From: Candidatus Poribacteria bacterium | Lineage (GTDB): Bacteria > Poribacteria > WGA-4E > JAJDTR01 | DNA length: 64,000 bases | Assembly: GCA_028820655.1 (NCBI GenBank) | Contig: JAPPIK010000011.1 | Location: forward strand, 21,732 to 85,731 | Direction: 5' to 3' | Part shown: one piece after another, positions 38,742 to 48,243 of the stretch | How positions within the stretch are numbered: position 1 is the first letter of the stretch | Layout of the letters: each line of letters starts with the position of its first letter | Translations under genes and position numbers: made by a program | Notes under the pieces: model-generated | What the model was told of the DNA's origin: nothing | The model's database searches: none | The model's input: the letters and a program-made list of their open reading frames with translations, nothing else

Positions 38742-38872
38742 CTTTGCCTCCGGGATGGCAGGAATCGCCATCATTATAATGGTTGGATTTTGACGGCTCG
38801 GAATTGTCGTTGACAATGGGTTGTCTGCCGTAGTGTTGAATCCGGAAACACGGTGGAATATTGGAAAACTTG

Positions 38873-40135
38873 ATGGACAGGTCACTCTACGAAGTTGACC
38901 CCGAACTCGTCGAGATAACGCTCCAGGATCTGGAACGCCAGCAGAATTTCCTTACCTTAATCCCTTCCGAGAATTACGCCAGTATAGCCGTAATGCAGGC
39001 GCAGGGCAGCATTCTAGCGAACAAGTACGCCGAGGGTTACCCGGCAGCGCGTTACTATAACGGTTGTCGGTTCATGGACGGCGTCGAATCCTTGGCGATA
39101 GCGCGCGCGAAGAAACTCTTCGGCGTTGACCATGTAAACGTACAACCGCACGCCGGCACGCAAGCGAATATGGCTGCCTACCACGCGCTTCTAGAACCGG
39201 GCGACACCATTCTGTCGCTGAAGCTCGATCACGGCGGCCATCTGAGCCATGGTCTTAAACAGAACTTCGCGGGCAGGTATTATAATATCGTCCATTACGG
39301 CGTTGATCCGGACACGGAACGCATTGACACGGGCGCTGTCGCGGAACTCGCGGAGCAGCATCACCCGAAGTTGATTGTGGTTGGTGCTACGGCTTATCCG
39401 CGCCAGTTCGATTTCGCGGAATGGCGAGCGATTGCCGATTCGGTAAAGGCGTATCTCTTGGCGGACATCGCCCACATCGCCGGGCTTATCGCAGCGAAAG
39501 TGCACCCGGACCCCGCGCCGTATTGCGACGTGATAACCACGACCACGCACAAAACCTTGCGCGGACCGCGCGGGGCAATGGTGATGTGCCGAGAAGAATT
39601 TGCCGAAGTGATAGATAGAGCCGTGTTTCCCGGACTGCAGGGCGGTCCCTTTATGCACTCCATAGCCGCCAAAGCGGTTGCCTTTAAAGAAGCGATGGAA
39701 CCCGCCTTCAAAGAGTACCAGACGCGCGTCGTGGAGAACGCGCGGGCGATGGCTGAATCTCTCAAGTCGAACGGACTTCGCCCGATTACCGGCGGTACGG
39801 AGAATCACTTGATGTTAATCGACCTGAGCACATCGTATGAGAAATTAAGCGGGCGGCAAGCGGCGGACCATCTTGAAGAAGCCGGAATAATCGTCAATAA
39901 GAATACTATCCCCTTCGACAAGCGATCAGCCGTCACGACGAGCGGTCTTCGCCTCGGCACTCCGATGGTAACGTCACGCGGGATGCAGGACGCGGAAATG
40001 AGAACAATCGCCGATTTAATCACCGAAACACTCGAAGGTCGGCGCGACTCGGAAGTCAAGAAACGAGTCAAGGCTAAGGTTTTGGAGTTCTCCCACCGGT
40101 TTCCCGTATACGAGAATCTTCGCCTCTTGCCGTAA
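38873..40135 (+). CDS. glyA: Serine hydroxymethyltransferase
   Basis: Interconverts serine and glycine while charging tetrahydrofolate with a one-carbon unit. It is PLP-dependent, and the cofactor lysine lies in TTTHKTLRGPRG (about residue 223-234). Other conserved parts are LIPSENYAS (about 28-36), NKYAEGYPAARYY and NVQPHAGTQAN. About 420 residues from the ATG at 38873, the usual length; a TTG four codons upstream is possible because the ribosome site is weak. It is followed after 23 bases by folC, a related folate-pathway gene. Confidence 0.97.
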   Translation: MDRSLYEVDPELVEITLQDLERQQNFLTLIPSENYASIAVMQAQGSILANKYAEGYPAARYYNGCRFMDGVESLAIARAKKLFGVDHVNVQPHAGTQANMAAYHALLEPGDTILSLKLDHGGHLSHGLKQNFAGRYYNIVHYGVDPDTERIDTGAVAELAEQHHPKLIVVGATAYPRQFDFAEWRAIADSVKAYLLADIAHIAGLIAAKVHPDPAPYCDVITTTTHKTLRGPRGAMVMCREEFAEVIDRAVFPGLQGGPFMHSIAAKAVAFKEAMEPAFKEYQTRVVENARAMAESLKSNGLRPITGGTENHLMLIDLSTSYEKLSGRQAADHLEEAGIIVNKNTIPFDKRSAVTTSGLRLGTPMVTSRGMQDAEMRTIADLITETLEGRRDSEVKKRVKAKVLEFSHRFPVYENLRLLP

Positions 40136-40158
40136 GCGGCACGCCGCATGTTGCACCA

Positions 40159-41502
40159 ATGATTTCGTTTCACATGATGTTGAATTACGAAGATGCGCTT
40201 GCCTATATCAATTCCTTTATCAACGCCGAGAAAAGCCCTGATTTCTCCAGACAAGCACGCCTTTATAACCTCAATCGTATCTCTCGCCTCTTAACTCGAC
40301 TGGGGAATCCGCACCGATATCTTAAGGTGGTTCATGTCGCCGGCAGCAAGGGAAAGGGATCCACGGCCACATTCATCGCGTCGATACTTACCCGCGCCGG
40401 CTTCAAGACCGGCTTATTTACCTCCCCCCATCTGGTGACTCCACGCGAACGTTGCCGCATCGACTCGGAGCTTGTCTCGACGAGCGCGTTCGTTGATTGC
40501 GTAAACCGGCTCAAGCCGGAGATAGAAGCGGTTTCGGGGGTAGATGGAATCGGAGATGTTTCTTTCTTTGAAATATATACGGCGCTTGCGTTTGCCTATT
40601 TCGCCGACGAGACCGTAGATTTTGCGGTGGTCGAGGTCGGACTCGGCGGGCGCCTAGACGCGACCAATATCGTTAGTCCGCTCGTGAGTGTCATCACCCA
40701 AATCAGCTTGGAGCACACGACAATATTGGGGAACACGCACGAAGCTATTGCCAAAGAGAAGGCGGAAATTATCAAGCCGAACCACCCGGTTGTTCTTGCG
40801 CCGCAAACCGCGGAAGCGCAATCGGTTTTTGAAGTCGTCGCGGCAGACCGAAACGCGCCTATCTCTTCCGTGGGTCGGGACGTAGAATTGGAACGCGGGA
40901 AACACGATATTCACGGGCAGACATTCGATGTCCATACCCGAAGCGAATCCTACCCGAATCTCTTTCTACCCCTATTGGGAGCACATCAAGCAATCAACGC
41001 CGCGACGGCTGTCGCATGCGTAGAAAGGATTCGAGCGTCGGGGTACGAGATACCCACTGCCAGCGTATACGACGGGTTGAAGGAGGCCCGTTTGCCCGGA
41101 CGACTGCAGTTGGTTTGCGGTCAGCCGCCGATCCTACTTGATGGCGCACACTCTCCGGCGTCGGTCGAGGCGTTAAGGGACACAATTCACGAGGTCTTTC
41201 GCTATGAGGAGTTAATCCTCATTGTCGGATTCATGAGGGACAAGGATTTGCGTGAAATTGGAGAGACCTTGTGCCCTATGGCGGGCACAGTCATCGCGAC
41301 CAAGATGCGGGATAACCCTCGTGCTGTCGGCGCCGGCGAAATCGCTCGGACATGGTCGGACATCGGAGGCGATATTTGTGTTAGTCCATCGGTGGGTGAT
41401 GCAATCGCGAGGGCGAAGTCGGTCGCGAGTTCGGACGACCTGATCTGTATAACGGGGTCGATGATTCTCATTGGGGAGGCGATGCAGGCGTTGGGGCTTT
41501 GA
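40159..41502 (+). CDS. folC: Folylpolyglutamate synthase/dihydrofolate synthase
   Basis: Adds glutamate to (dihydro)folates; a Mur-ligase-like ATP-dependent enzyme in the cytoplasm. The P-loop is GSKGKGSTATF (about residue 61-71), followed by GLFTSPHLVTPRER. DFAVVEVGLGGRLDATNIV (about 154-172) and LDGAHSPAS (about 329-337) are also family blocks. The length of 447 residues is normal. Three ATGs lie in the first seven codons with no clear ribosome site, so the exact start is uncertain by up to six residues. It forms a probable operon with glyA. Confidence 0.94.
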   Translation: MISFHMMLNYEDALAYINSFINAEKSPDFSRQARLYNLNRISRLLTRLGNPHRYLKVVHVAGSKGKGSTATFIASILTRAGFKTGLFTSPHLVTPRERCRIDSELVSTSAFVDCVNRLKPEIEAVSGVDGIGDVSFFEIYTALAFAYFADETVDFAVVEVGLGGRLDATNIVSPLVSVITQISLEHTTILGNTHEAIAKEKAEIIKPNHPVVLAPQTAEAQSVFEVVAADRNAPISSVGRDVELERGKHDIHGQTFDVHTRSESYPNLFLPLLGAHQAINAATAVACVERIRASGYEIPTASVYDGLKEARLPGRLQLVCGQPPILLDGAHSPASVEALRDTIHEVFRYEELILIVGFMRDKDLREIGETLCPMAGTVIATKMRDNPRAVGAGEIARTWSDIGGDICVSPSVGDAIARAKSVASSDDLICITGSMILIGEAMQALGL

Positions 41503-41524
41503 AAGGTTGATGGACAGCAAGAGG

Positions 41525-41549
41525 GTAGGAGCGATCTCCGAATCGCGAC
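41525..41549 (+). repeat. 25-nt GTAGGAGCGA repeat
   Basis: Begins GTAGGAGCGATCTCC and ends GAATCGCGAC. It is identical to the copy at 47296-47320. Confidence 0.6.
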
Positions 41550-41596
41550 GCGACGTCGGAAATTGCAGTGCCTTTGTGATATTGGGATTCAGAAGG

Positions 41597-41661
41597 AGTC
41601 TCTATCGAGTTCCCTATTCGGTCACTTGATCGGTTCGTTCGTTATTCACTCACTTGATTCC
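41597..41661 (-). repeat. 37-nt interspersed repeat, composite copy
   Basis: On the minus strand it has a head unit (AATCAAGTGAGTGAATAACG), a second head unit (GATCAAGTGACCGAATAGGG) and a tail ending TCGATAGAGACTC. Confidence 0.5.
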
Positions 41662-41768
41662 TCCTGCAGAAAGGAACTTTCACAGAATTTGGAAACTGTT
41701 ACTTTGGTGGGGCGATTCGTCGCCCATAAAGAGTTGTCAATAACGCACTTTAGCAAAAAGGAGATGTA

Positions 41769-44132
41769 ATGTCAGAAACTCTTGAACGAAAGCGCATTCG
41801 TCGGGTGGTCCGGCGAAGCCTGATATTTCTTGTCTTATTATCTAGCATGGCCGCAACCAATTTTGCTTTTGCCGAAGTGGATGGGAAACTTCCGCCCGTG
41901 CCGGACGCTTGGTGGCTCACGCTAATCGGTTCGATCATTGCACTGGTGTTTGCGTTCGCCTTCTATAAATCCGTCATGAAGCAGAGCGAAGGCACAGATG
42001 TGATGCGCGAGATTGCACAGTCGGTTCGCGAAGGCGCGATGGCTTACCTGCGGCAGCAGTATAAAGTTGTGACGATAGTCTTTATCGTGCTGTGTGTCAT
42101 TTTCCTCATCATGGCGTTTGGGCTGCACGCCCAAAACAAGGTCGTCCCGTTCGCGTTCCTGACCGGCGGGTTTTTCTCGGGGCTTTGCGGATTCTTGGGA
42201 ATGAAGACCGCTACCAACGCCTCCGCCCGCACCACGAGCGCCGCCATGGACGGACTTAACGCGGGGCTGCGAGTCTCCTTTCGCGCCGGCGCCGTCATGG
42301 GATTGGTGGTCGTCGGATTTGCCCTGTTGGATATCGCCGGTTGGTTCCTCATTCTCTACTATCTGTTCCCAAAGATTTTCCCGGGGTTCTTGGGAAGTAA
42401 CCCTCTACCTCAAATCACCGTAATCATGCTGAGTTTCGGTATGGGGGCATCCACGCAAGCGCTCTTCGCTCGTGTTGGCGGCGGTATCTATACCAAGGCG
42501 GCTGATGTGGGCGCGGATCTGGTCGGAAAGGTAGAAGCGGGAATTCCCGAGGACGATCCGCGTAACCCGGCGGTTATCGCGGACAACGTCGGTGATAACG
42601 TCGGTGATGTCGCAGGCATGGGAGCGGACCTTTACGAATCCTATGCCGGCTCAATCTTGGCAACCGCCGCACTCGGGGTCGCTGCGGTAGCCGCCAAAGA
42701 CCACGATAACATCGCGCTACAATTGAAGTACCTATCGGCGCCGATGATACTGGCGGGGATCGGCGTAATTCTGTCCGTGTTAGGTATTTACATGGTGCGC
42801 ACGAAGGAAGGGGCAAGCATGAAGCAGTTGATGGGCTCGCTCAATCTGGGAATCAACGGCAGCGCGGTCGGAATTGCCGTATTGGCAATTCCGGTACTGA
42901 TGTATCTCGACCTGCCGAATAAATGGCAGATTTGGGGCGCGATTGTGGCTGGTCTTTCTGCGGGTTTGATTATCGGTAAGGTTACCGAAGTCTTCACATC
43001 CCACGACTACAGTCCCACGCAGGCAATCGCTAGACAAGCGGAAACCGGACCCGCCACCGTGATTATTGAAGGAATCGCCGTGGGCATGCAGTCAACCGCC
43101 ATTCCCGTGATAACGATTATCGCGGCGGTGGCTGTCAGCTTCTATCTGCCGGGTGGCGCCCATGACACCTTGATGGGATTGTACGGTGTTGGCATCGCCG
43201 CCGTTGGTATGCTCGCAACCCTCGGCATTACGCTTGCCACCGACGCCTACGGACCGATCGCTGACAACGCGGGCGGCAACGCCGAGATGGCTGAACTCGA
43301 ACCGGGTGTGCGTCAGCGCACAGATCAGTTGGATTCGCTTGGAAACACGACCGCCGCCACCGGCAAGGGGTTCGCCATCGGTTCCGCCGCTTTGACGGCA
43401 CTTGCGCTTCTCGCCGCATACTTGGAAGAGGTTCGGTACGGCTTGGTGCACCTTGCGGGACAAACGCAACTCGACATTCCCGGCGTAGGTCCCGTGGATA
43501 CCCTCAAGGTGAGCATTTCGCAGTTCATGGCGTACTACAACGTGACCTTGATGAACCCGCAAGTCTTGATTGGCTTATTTATCGGGGCGGTCATGGCGTT
43601 CTTCTTCTGTGCGCTGACCATGAAGGCAGTGGGACGCGCGGCAGGGGCAATGGTGCAGGAGGTACGGCGGCAATTCCGAGAGAATCCCGGCATCATGAAG
43701 GGTGAGGTAAAGCCGGACTACGCCACCTGTGTAGCGATTTCAACGACCGGCGCCCAAAAGGAGATGATCTTCCCCTCGCTGATCGCCATTATCGTACCCG
43801 TGGTCGTGGGGCTAGTCTTCAACGTTGCGGGAGTTCTCGGATTGCTTGCCGGCGGGCTGGCGACCGGATTTGTGCTCGCGGTGATGATGGCAAACGCGGG
43901 CGGCGCTTGGGATAATGCCAAGAAGTATATCGAGCAAGGCGAATTCGGCGGCAAAGGCTCCGAAAACCACAAAGCGACCGTGGTGGGCGATACCGTGGGC
44001 GACCCGTTCAAGGACACTTCGGGTCCCTCGCTCAATATCCTGATTAAGCTGATGTCGATGGTTTCGGTCGTATTCGCCGGACTGATTGCCAAATACGGGA
44101 CGGTAATCGGCGACCTGTTGGGGATGAGCTAA
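41769..44132 (+). CDS. hppA: K+-dependent membrane pyrophosphatase
   Basis: A membrane-integral pyrophosphatase that couples PPi hydrolysis to pumping of H+ or Na+. It is 787 residues long with about 16 membrane helices. The first ~35 residues look like a signal or extra helix ending in NFAFAEVDG. The catalytic segments are DVGADLVGKVE (about 239-249), DNVGDNVGDVAGMGADLYES (about 268-287) and a second acidic set near 715 (GDTVGDPFKDTSGP). GNTTAATGKG (about 522) has Ala where K+-independent forms have Lys, so it should need K+. Whether it pumps Na+ or H+ cannot be told here. AAGGAG precedes the ATG. Confidence 0.96.
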   Translation: MSETLERKRIRRVVRRSLIFLVLLSSMAATNFAFAEVDGKLPPVPDAWWLTLIGSIIALVFAFAFYKSVMKQSEGTDVMREIAQSVREGAMAYLRQQYKVVTIVFIVLCVIFLIMAFGLHAQNKVVPFAFLTGGFFSGLCGFLGMKTATNASARTTSAAMDGLNAGLRVSFRAGAVMGLVVVGFALLDIAGWFLILYYLFPKIFPGFLGSNPLPQITVIMLSFGMGASTQALFARVGGGIYTKAADVGADLVGKVEAGIPEDDPRNPAVIADNVGDNVGDVAGMGADLYESYAGSILATAALGVAAVAAKDHDNIALQLKYLSAPMILAGIGVILSVLGIYMVRTKEGASMKQLMGSLNLGINGSAVGIAVLAIPVLMYLDLPNKWQIWGAIVAGLSAGLIIGKVTEVFTSHDYSPTQAIARQAETGPATVIIEGIAVGMQSTAIPVITIIAAVAVSFYLPGGAHDTLMGLYGVGIAAVGMLATLGITLATDAYGPIADNAGGNAEMAELEPGVRQRTDQLDSLGNTTAATGKGFAIGSAALTALALLAAYLEEVRYGLVHLAGQTQLDIPGVGPVDTLKVSISQFMAYYNVTLMNPQVLIGLFIGAVMAFFFCALTMKAVGRAAGAMVQEVRRQFRENPGIMKGEVKPDYATCVAISTTGAQKEMIFPSLIAIIVPVVVGLVFNVAGVLGLLAGGLATGFVLAVMMANAGGAWDNAKKYIEQGEFGGKGSENHKATVVGDTVGDPFKDTSGPSLNILIKLMSMVSVVFAGLIAKYGTVIGDLLGMS

Positions 44133-44174
44133 ATCAAGTCAATCATCGCTCGGTGTTGACTGCCACATCCATTC

Positions 44175-44202
44175 GTAGGGAATAACGATCGTTATTCCCT
44201 AC
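44175..44202. repeat. 28-nt perfect palindrome
   Basis: GTAGGGAATAACGA is followed at once by its exact reverse complement TCGTTATTCCCTAC. It lies 42 bases after the hppA stop. There is no T tract, so it is more likely a palindromic repeat than an intrinsic terminator. Confidence 0.75.
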
Positions 44203-44398
44203 AACAACTCAGTAAAATGAGATGCCGCAGACGAGTTCTAGTTCTACTTTATTCTTAGGTCTCGTTGGGTATGTCTATGCCGAGCGGGGTTGAGCAAGCT
44301 TCGACAATAAACTTACATGACGTTCTAGTATTAAACCGCTCCTGTTTGGTTGACAGATCTAGTATATCTTTATCTCGCTATCCAGCTTCCATCTTTTC

Positions 44399-44492
44399 GC
44401 TCCAGCGGAGCGGTATGTCTGTAGAACATCAATAGCTTCGATATTCTGCTACAGAGGAGCAGTATGTTTGTGAAACGGACATAGTTTCAATT
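44399..44492 (+). repeat. Two imperfect repeat units of ~45 nt
   Basis: Unit 1 begins GCTCCAGCGGAGCGGTATGT (44399) and unit 2 begins GCTACAGAGGAGCAGTATGT (44448). The core resembles the second module of the composite repeat at 15-111 (AGCACCAGAGGTGCGG followed by GTGTATAGTAACG), so they may be one family. Confidence 0.6.
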
Positions 44493-44649
44493 CCTGCCCA
44501 ATCGGTGAGGAAGATAGGCTTTTCCATTGAAATCTGCTTAGAACGCAATATAAGAGTTAGCAATTAGCTCATTTCCTTGCATTTGCAGCGTGTTGTCAAA
44601 CGGCTGAAATCACACCAAACTACTCCACCAACAGGGAAAAGTATACCTC

Positions 44650-46329
44650 ATGTCAAGCAAACTCAAACGCTACAGCTATGTAATTACCGATGGGCCGGAT
44701 AGAGCGGCGGCACGGGCGATGCTCATGTTCGGAGACGGCGGACTGTCCCCTGAAGATTTGGACAACCCGATCATCGGCGTTGCCAATACGTGGATTGAAA
44801 TCGGTCCGTGCAATTTTCACCTCCGTCGTCTCGCGGCGAAGGTAAAAGAGGGAATTCGCGCCGCGGGCGGTACCCCGCTGGAGTTCAACACCGTCAGCAT
44901 CTCGGATGGCATCACGATGGGCAGCGAGGGAATGAAGGCATCCCTGGTCAGCCGCGAGATTGTAGCGGATTCCATAGAACTGGTGACTCGCGGGAATATG
45001 TTCGACGGGGTTGTCGCGCTCTCCGCGTGCGACAAGACTGTGCCCGGTACCGTCATGGCGCTCGTACGTCTCGATATTCCATCGCTCGCGATTTACGGCG
45101 GCTCCATCATGCCCGGCAGATTTCAGGGGCAGGATGTTACAATCCAGGACGTGTTCGAGGCTGTGGGCAAACACGCCAACGGCACGATAACGGTTGAAGA
45201 ACTGGATGACCTCGTCAGCAAAGGCTGTCCCGGTCCCGGAGCTTGCGGTGGGCAATTCACCGCCAACACGATGGCGACGGCAATCGAAGTGCTTGGCATA
45301 GCGCCGATGGGGAGCGGGAGTGTGCCGGCGGTGGACCCGGACAAGGATCGCGTTGCTTTCGAGGCGGGGAAACTTGTGATGGATATGGTGGAGCATGATC
45401 GCCGACCAAGCCAAATCATCACGCGCAAATCTATCGAGAACGCGGTGGCTTCTATTGCGACAACGGGCGGGTCGACCAACGGCGTGCTTCACATGCTCGC
45501 GGTTGCGAACGAAGCGGGCATCCCGTTCGAAATTGAGGACTTCCACCAAATCAATGCGCGCACGCCAACGCTCGTCGACCTCAAGCCCGGCGGACGTTTC
45601 GTTGCCGCGGATTTGCATCAAGCGGGCGGCATTCCGCTGGTGACTCAGAGGCTGCTTGAGGCGGGACTTCTGCACGCCGATGAACTCACGGTGACGGGGG
45701 ACACGATTGGCGAAGAGGCGTCAAGGGCGCCGGAAACCGAGGGGCAAGAGGTGGTGTATCCAATCTCGGACCCCATCAAGCCAACGGGCGGGCTGGTCAT
45801 CCTGCGCGGTAACCTGGCGCCCGACGGTTGCGTCATAAAGGTCGCCGCCAGCGAACGAACCGTGCACCGTGGACCTGCCCGCGTGTTTGAGCGGGAGGAG
45901 GATACGTTTGCGGCGATCAAGGGTGGAATAATAAACCACGGCGATGTCGTCGCTATCCGATATGAAGGACCGGCGGGAGGACCCGGAATGCGCGAAATGC
46001 TTGGCGTGACAGCGGCAATTGTCGGCGCCGGACTCGGCGAATCGGTAGCGCTCTTGACCGACGGAAGATTCTCGGGCGCCACACGCGGATTTATGGTGGG
46101 CCATGTCGCCCCCGAAGCTGCGCGCGGTGGTCCGATTGCAGCGCTGCAGGACGGCGACATCGTCGTGATCGACGTGGAGAATCGTCGAATCGACGTGGAA
46201 CTGTCGGACGACGAGTTGCGTGCTAGACTTGACGCATGGAGTGCGCCGGAACCGCGCTACACCCGCGGCGTGTTTGCAAAGTACGCGAAGAGTGTTTCCT
46301 CGGCATCCGAAGGGGCGGTTACGGGGTAA
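44650..46329 (+). CDS. ilvD: Dihydroxy-acid dehydratase
   Basis: Dehydrates 2,3-dihydroxy acids to 2-keto acids in valine and isoleucine synthesis. It uses an Fe-S cluster whose cysteines appear in GPCNFH (about 56), SACDKTVPG (about 129) and [13 protein letters not shown] (about 200). Further blocks are [14 protein letters not shown] and [15 protein letters not shown]. The 559-residue length is normal. The gene stands alone; other branched-chain amino acid genes are not in the window. No clear ribosome site is seen before the ATG. Confidence 0.97.
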   Translation: MSSKLKRYSYVITDGPDRAAARAMLMFGDGGLSPEDLDNPIIGVANTWIEIGPCNFHLRRLAAKVKEGIRAAGGTPLEFNTVSISDGITMGSEGMKASLVSREIVADSIELVTRGNMFDGVVALSACDKTVPGTVMALVRLDIPSLAIYGGSIMPGRFQGQDVTIQDVFEAVGKHANGTITVEELDDLVSKGCPGPGACGGQFTANTMATAIEVLGIAPMGSGSVPAVDPDKDRVAFEAGKLVMDMVEHDRRPSQIITRKSIENAVASIATTGGSTNGVLHMLAVANEAGIPFEIEDFHQINARTPTLVDLKPGGRFVAADLHQAGGIPLVTQRLLEAGLLHADELTVTGDTIGEEASRAPETEGQEVVYPISDPIKPTGGLVILRGNLAPDGCVIKVAASERTVHRGPARVFEREEDTFAAIKGGIINHGDVVAIRYEGPAGGPGMREMLGVTAAIVGAGLGESVALLTDGRFSGATRGFMVGHVAPEAARGGPIAALQDGDIVVIDVENRRIDVELSDDELRARLDAWSAPEPRYTRGVFAKYAKSVSSASEGAVTG

Positions 46330-46458
46330 GTTGCTACGTACCACGTCAGGGAGTGGAAGGGGTTCTTCTTTCCTTCCAATGCCGTTCTCCCTAGTTGTTC
46401 CAAAGGTAAACCTTAAAACCAAAACCTGCTCCACACAGTCAGGAATACACACCTTCTA

Positions 46459-47229
46459 GTGAATAATCACCATACATCGTCAAATCCGCATGCCATAGTC
46501 GGTCGAAATTCCGTGCTGGAACTCTTGCGCGGGGGCGGCCGCGAAATTGAGGGTATCCAAATCGCGCAAGGGCGGGACCATCCCCGCCTGCGCCGAATCA
46601 TCTCGCTCGCGAAGAAAAAGGGCGTCCGCTGCGAGTTCGTTCCCCGCAGTGAGCTCGATCTGCTAGAACCAACCATCCCCCATCAGGGCGTCATAGCCCT
46701 TGTCAGCCCAAAGAAATACTTGGAAATTTCGGCGCTGCTGGAGCAAGTCCAAGCCAAGCGGGAGGACCGCCCGCCCCTGATTGTTATGTTGGATGGGGTT
46801 CAAGACCCGCGCAACCTCGGCGCCGTCGTGCGGACAGCCGATGCCGTGGGAGTCGATGGGATAGTGATTCCTAAGGATAGGGCGGCGGGGGTAAATACGA
46901 CCGTCCACAAAGCGTCGGCGGGCAGCGCCGAATACATCCCGGTCGCTCAAGTCACGAATCTCGCCCGAACGATCGAACGCATAAAGGCGTCGGATATTTG
47001 GGTTGTCGGGGCTGACCAGGACGCGCCGCAGATTTACACTCAAGCGGATTTTACGGTGCCGCTTTGTCTGGTTTTGGGGAATGAGGCAGAGGGTCTGCGG
47101 AGGCTGGTGAGGGAAAAATGCGATTCGTTGGTTCAGTTACCGATGCACGGTCATCTGCCGTCTCTGAACGTGTCGGTAGCGGCGGGAGTGCTACTGTACG
47201 AGGTTCTTCGGCAAAGGACACACGAGTGA
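46459..47229 (+). CDS. rlmB: 23S rRNA guanosine-2'-O-methyltransferase (RlmB type)
   Basis: A SPOUT-class RNA methyltransferase, 256 residues, of the TrmH/RlmB group that methylates G2251 of 23S rRNA. The N-terminal substrate-binding domain shows VGRNSVLELLRGG. The knotted catalytic domain shows LDGVQDPRNLGAVVRTADAV (about 110-129), LVLGNEAEGLRRL (about 195-207) and LPSLNVSVAAGVLLYE (about 232-247). It starts with GTG at 46459 without a clear ribosome site. RlmB fits best by length and motif set, but other SpoU-type specificities are possible. Confidence 0.9.
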   Translation: MNNHHTSSNPHAIVGRNSVLELLRGGGREIEGIQIAQGRDHPRLRRIISLAKKKGVRCEFVPRSELDLLEPTIPHQGVIALVSPKKYLEISALLEQVQAKREDRPPLIVMLDGVQDPRNLGAVVRTADAVGVDGIVIPKDRAAGVNTTVHKASAGSAEYIPVAQVTNLARTIERIKASDIWVVGADQDAPQIYTQADFTVPLCLVLGNEAEGLRRLVREKCDSLVQLPMHGHLPSLNVSVAAGVLLYEVLRQRTHE

Positions 47230-47295
47230 ATTTCTACACCTGTCATGGTCATTGCAACCGAGAAATAGACATATAGGACTTGCGCACTTTCGTCA

Positions 47296-47320
47296 GTAGG
47301 AGCGATCTCCGAATCGCGAC
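47296..47320 (+). repeat. 25-nt GTAGGAGCGA repeat
   Basis: Begins GTAGGAGCGATCTCC and ends GAATCGCGAC. It lies 67 bases after the rlmB stop. Confidence 0.6.
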
Positions 47321-47376
47321 CTGCCGGGAATCGCAAGGGGTCTCTATCGATCAACTGTGATCACACGACCGGTTAG

Positions 47377-47413
47377 GATCAACTGAGCGGATACGCAGGC
47401 GACAGCTAATCCC
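47377..47413 (+). repeat. 37-nt interspersed repeat
   Basis: Begins GATCAACTGAGCGGATACG and ends GACAGCTAATCCC, exactly 37 nt. A fragment with an inverted tail (GGTCTCTATCGATCAACTG) lies just upstream. Confidence 0.5.
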
Positions 47414-47511
47414 ATAGTAGATCCTGATAGAGGTCCCTATTCATCGTCCCTTTTTCGGTTTTAGAGTTTTCACTGACCACTCGGCACTAGCCACTAATCA
47501 CTTACGTTGGC

Positions 47512-48207
47512 TCAGATCCCACCCTCCTCCTTCAAGCTGGTATAGACTCCGTCCCCGATAATGATGTGATCCAACACAGGGATTTGAATGTGATTTCCCG
47601 CCGCGATTAACTCCTTTGTCGCCCGAATGTCCTCTTTGCTCGGTGCGGGGTCTCCCGACGGATGGTTGTGAACCAGAAGGATGGCGGCAGCCGCCTCCTC
47701 AATCGCGAATCGAAAAACTTCGCGCGGATGGATAATGCTGGCGTTCAAGCTGCCTTCAAAGATCTGACGCCGTTTGATGACGTTGTGCTTGGTGTCAAGG
47801 CAGAGGACATACAACACCTCCTGCTTCAGATCCCGCATGGACGACATCATCAGCCGTGCCACGTCGGATGGCGCGGAGATCTGATATTTCTCTTCATAAT
47901 AGGACGCCATGCGCCTTCCCAACTCAAAAGACGCTTTGATTTGAGCCGCTTTTACGCTTCCCAAGCCCTTTACACCTTTTGCCAGTTGCTGCGGGGTCTC
48001 CTCCCTGATTCGTTTCAAGTTGCCGTCGTACTTCTTCAACAACTGCTCCGCCACCTGCACCGCGGTAGCTTGACCCGTTCCGGTGCGGATAATAATTGCC
48101 AGTAACTCCGACGTTTTCAGTTGCTCGGGGCCATATTCTTGCAGCCGTTCAATCGGCCGTTCGTCTGCCGGAAGATCCTTCAATCGAATGTGATATTCAG
48201 ATTCCAT
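47512..48207 (-). CDS. radC: RadC family JAB-domain protein
   Basis: A 231-residue RadC-type protein. The N-terminal helix-hairpin-helix region contains LAKGVKGLGSVKAAQIKAS (about 87-105). The C-terminal JAB1/MPN+ metalloprotease-like domain has the full metal motif HNHPSGDPAPSKED (about 179-192). Despite the historical name, a role in DNA repair has not been confirmed for the family. The ATG at 48207 is preferred over an in-frame TTG three codons upstream. Confidence 0.92.
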   Translation of the reverse strand: MESEYHIRLKDLPADERPIERLQEYGPEQLKTSELLAIIIRTGTGQATAVQVAEQLLKKYDGNLKRIREETPQQLAKGVKGLGSVKAAQIKASFELGRRMASYYEEKYQISAPSDVARLMMSSMRDLKQEVLYVLCLDTKHNVIKRRQIFEGSLNASIIHPREVFRFAIEEAAAAILLVHNHPSGDPAPSKEDIRATKELIAAGNHIQIPVLDHIIIGDGVYTSLKEEGGI

Positions 48208-48243
48208 CTTTCCCAAAATACCCGATGCGGCTTAGGTCGAGAG

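Larger units (their letters stand above)
38193..38872. other. Repeat-bearing region and glyA leader
   Basis: About 680 bases. It holds a composite 37-nt repeat (38398-38455), the tail of an inverted copy (38386-38397), a 25-nt repeat (38560-38584, minus) and the glyA promoter (38713-38741), which leaves a leader of about 125 bases. I could not match the leader to a known riboswitch. Confidence 0.5.
44133..44649. other. Intergenic region with palindrome and tandem repeat
   Basis: About 515 bases between hppA and ilvD. It contains a 28-base perfect palindrome (44175-44202) and two imperfect repeat units (44399-44492). I see no T-box or leader-peptide structure for ilvD. Confidence 0.5.

Noticed and set aside
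44653-45675. Minus-strand open frame of 340 codons
   Set aside because: Antisense shadow of ilvD, which is complete and unmistakable on the plus strand.
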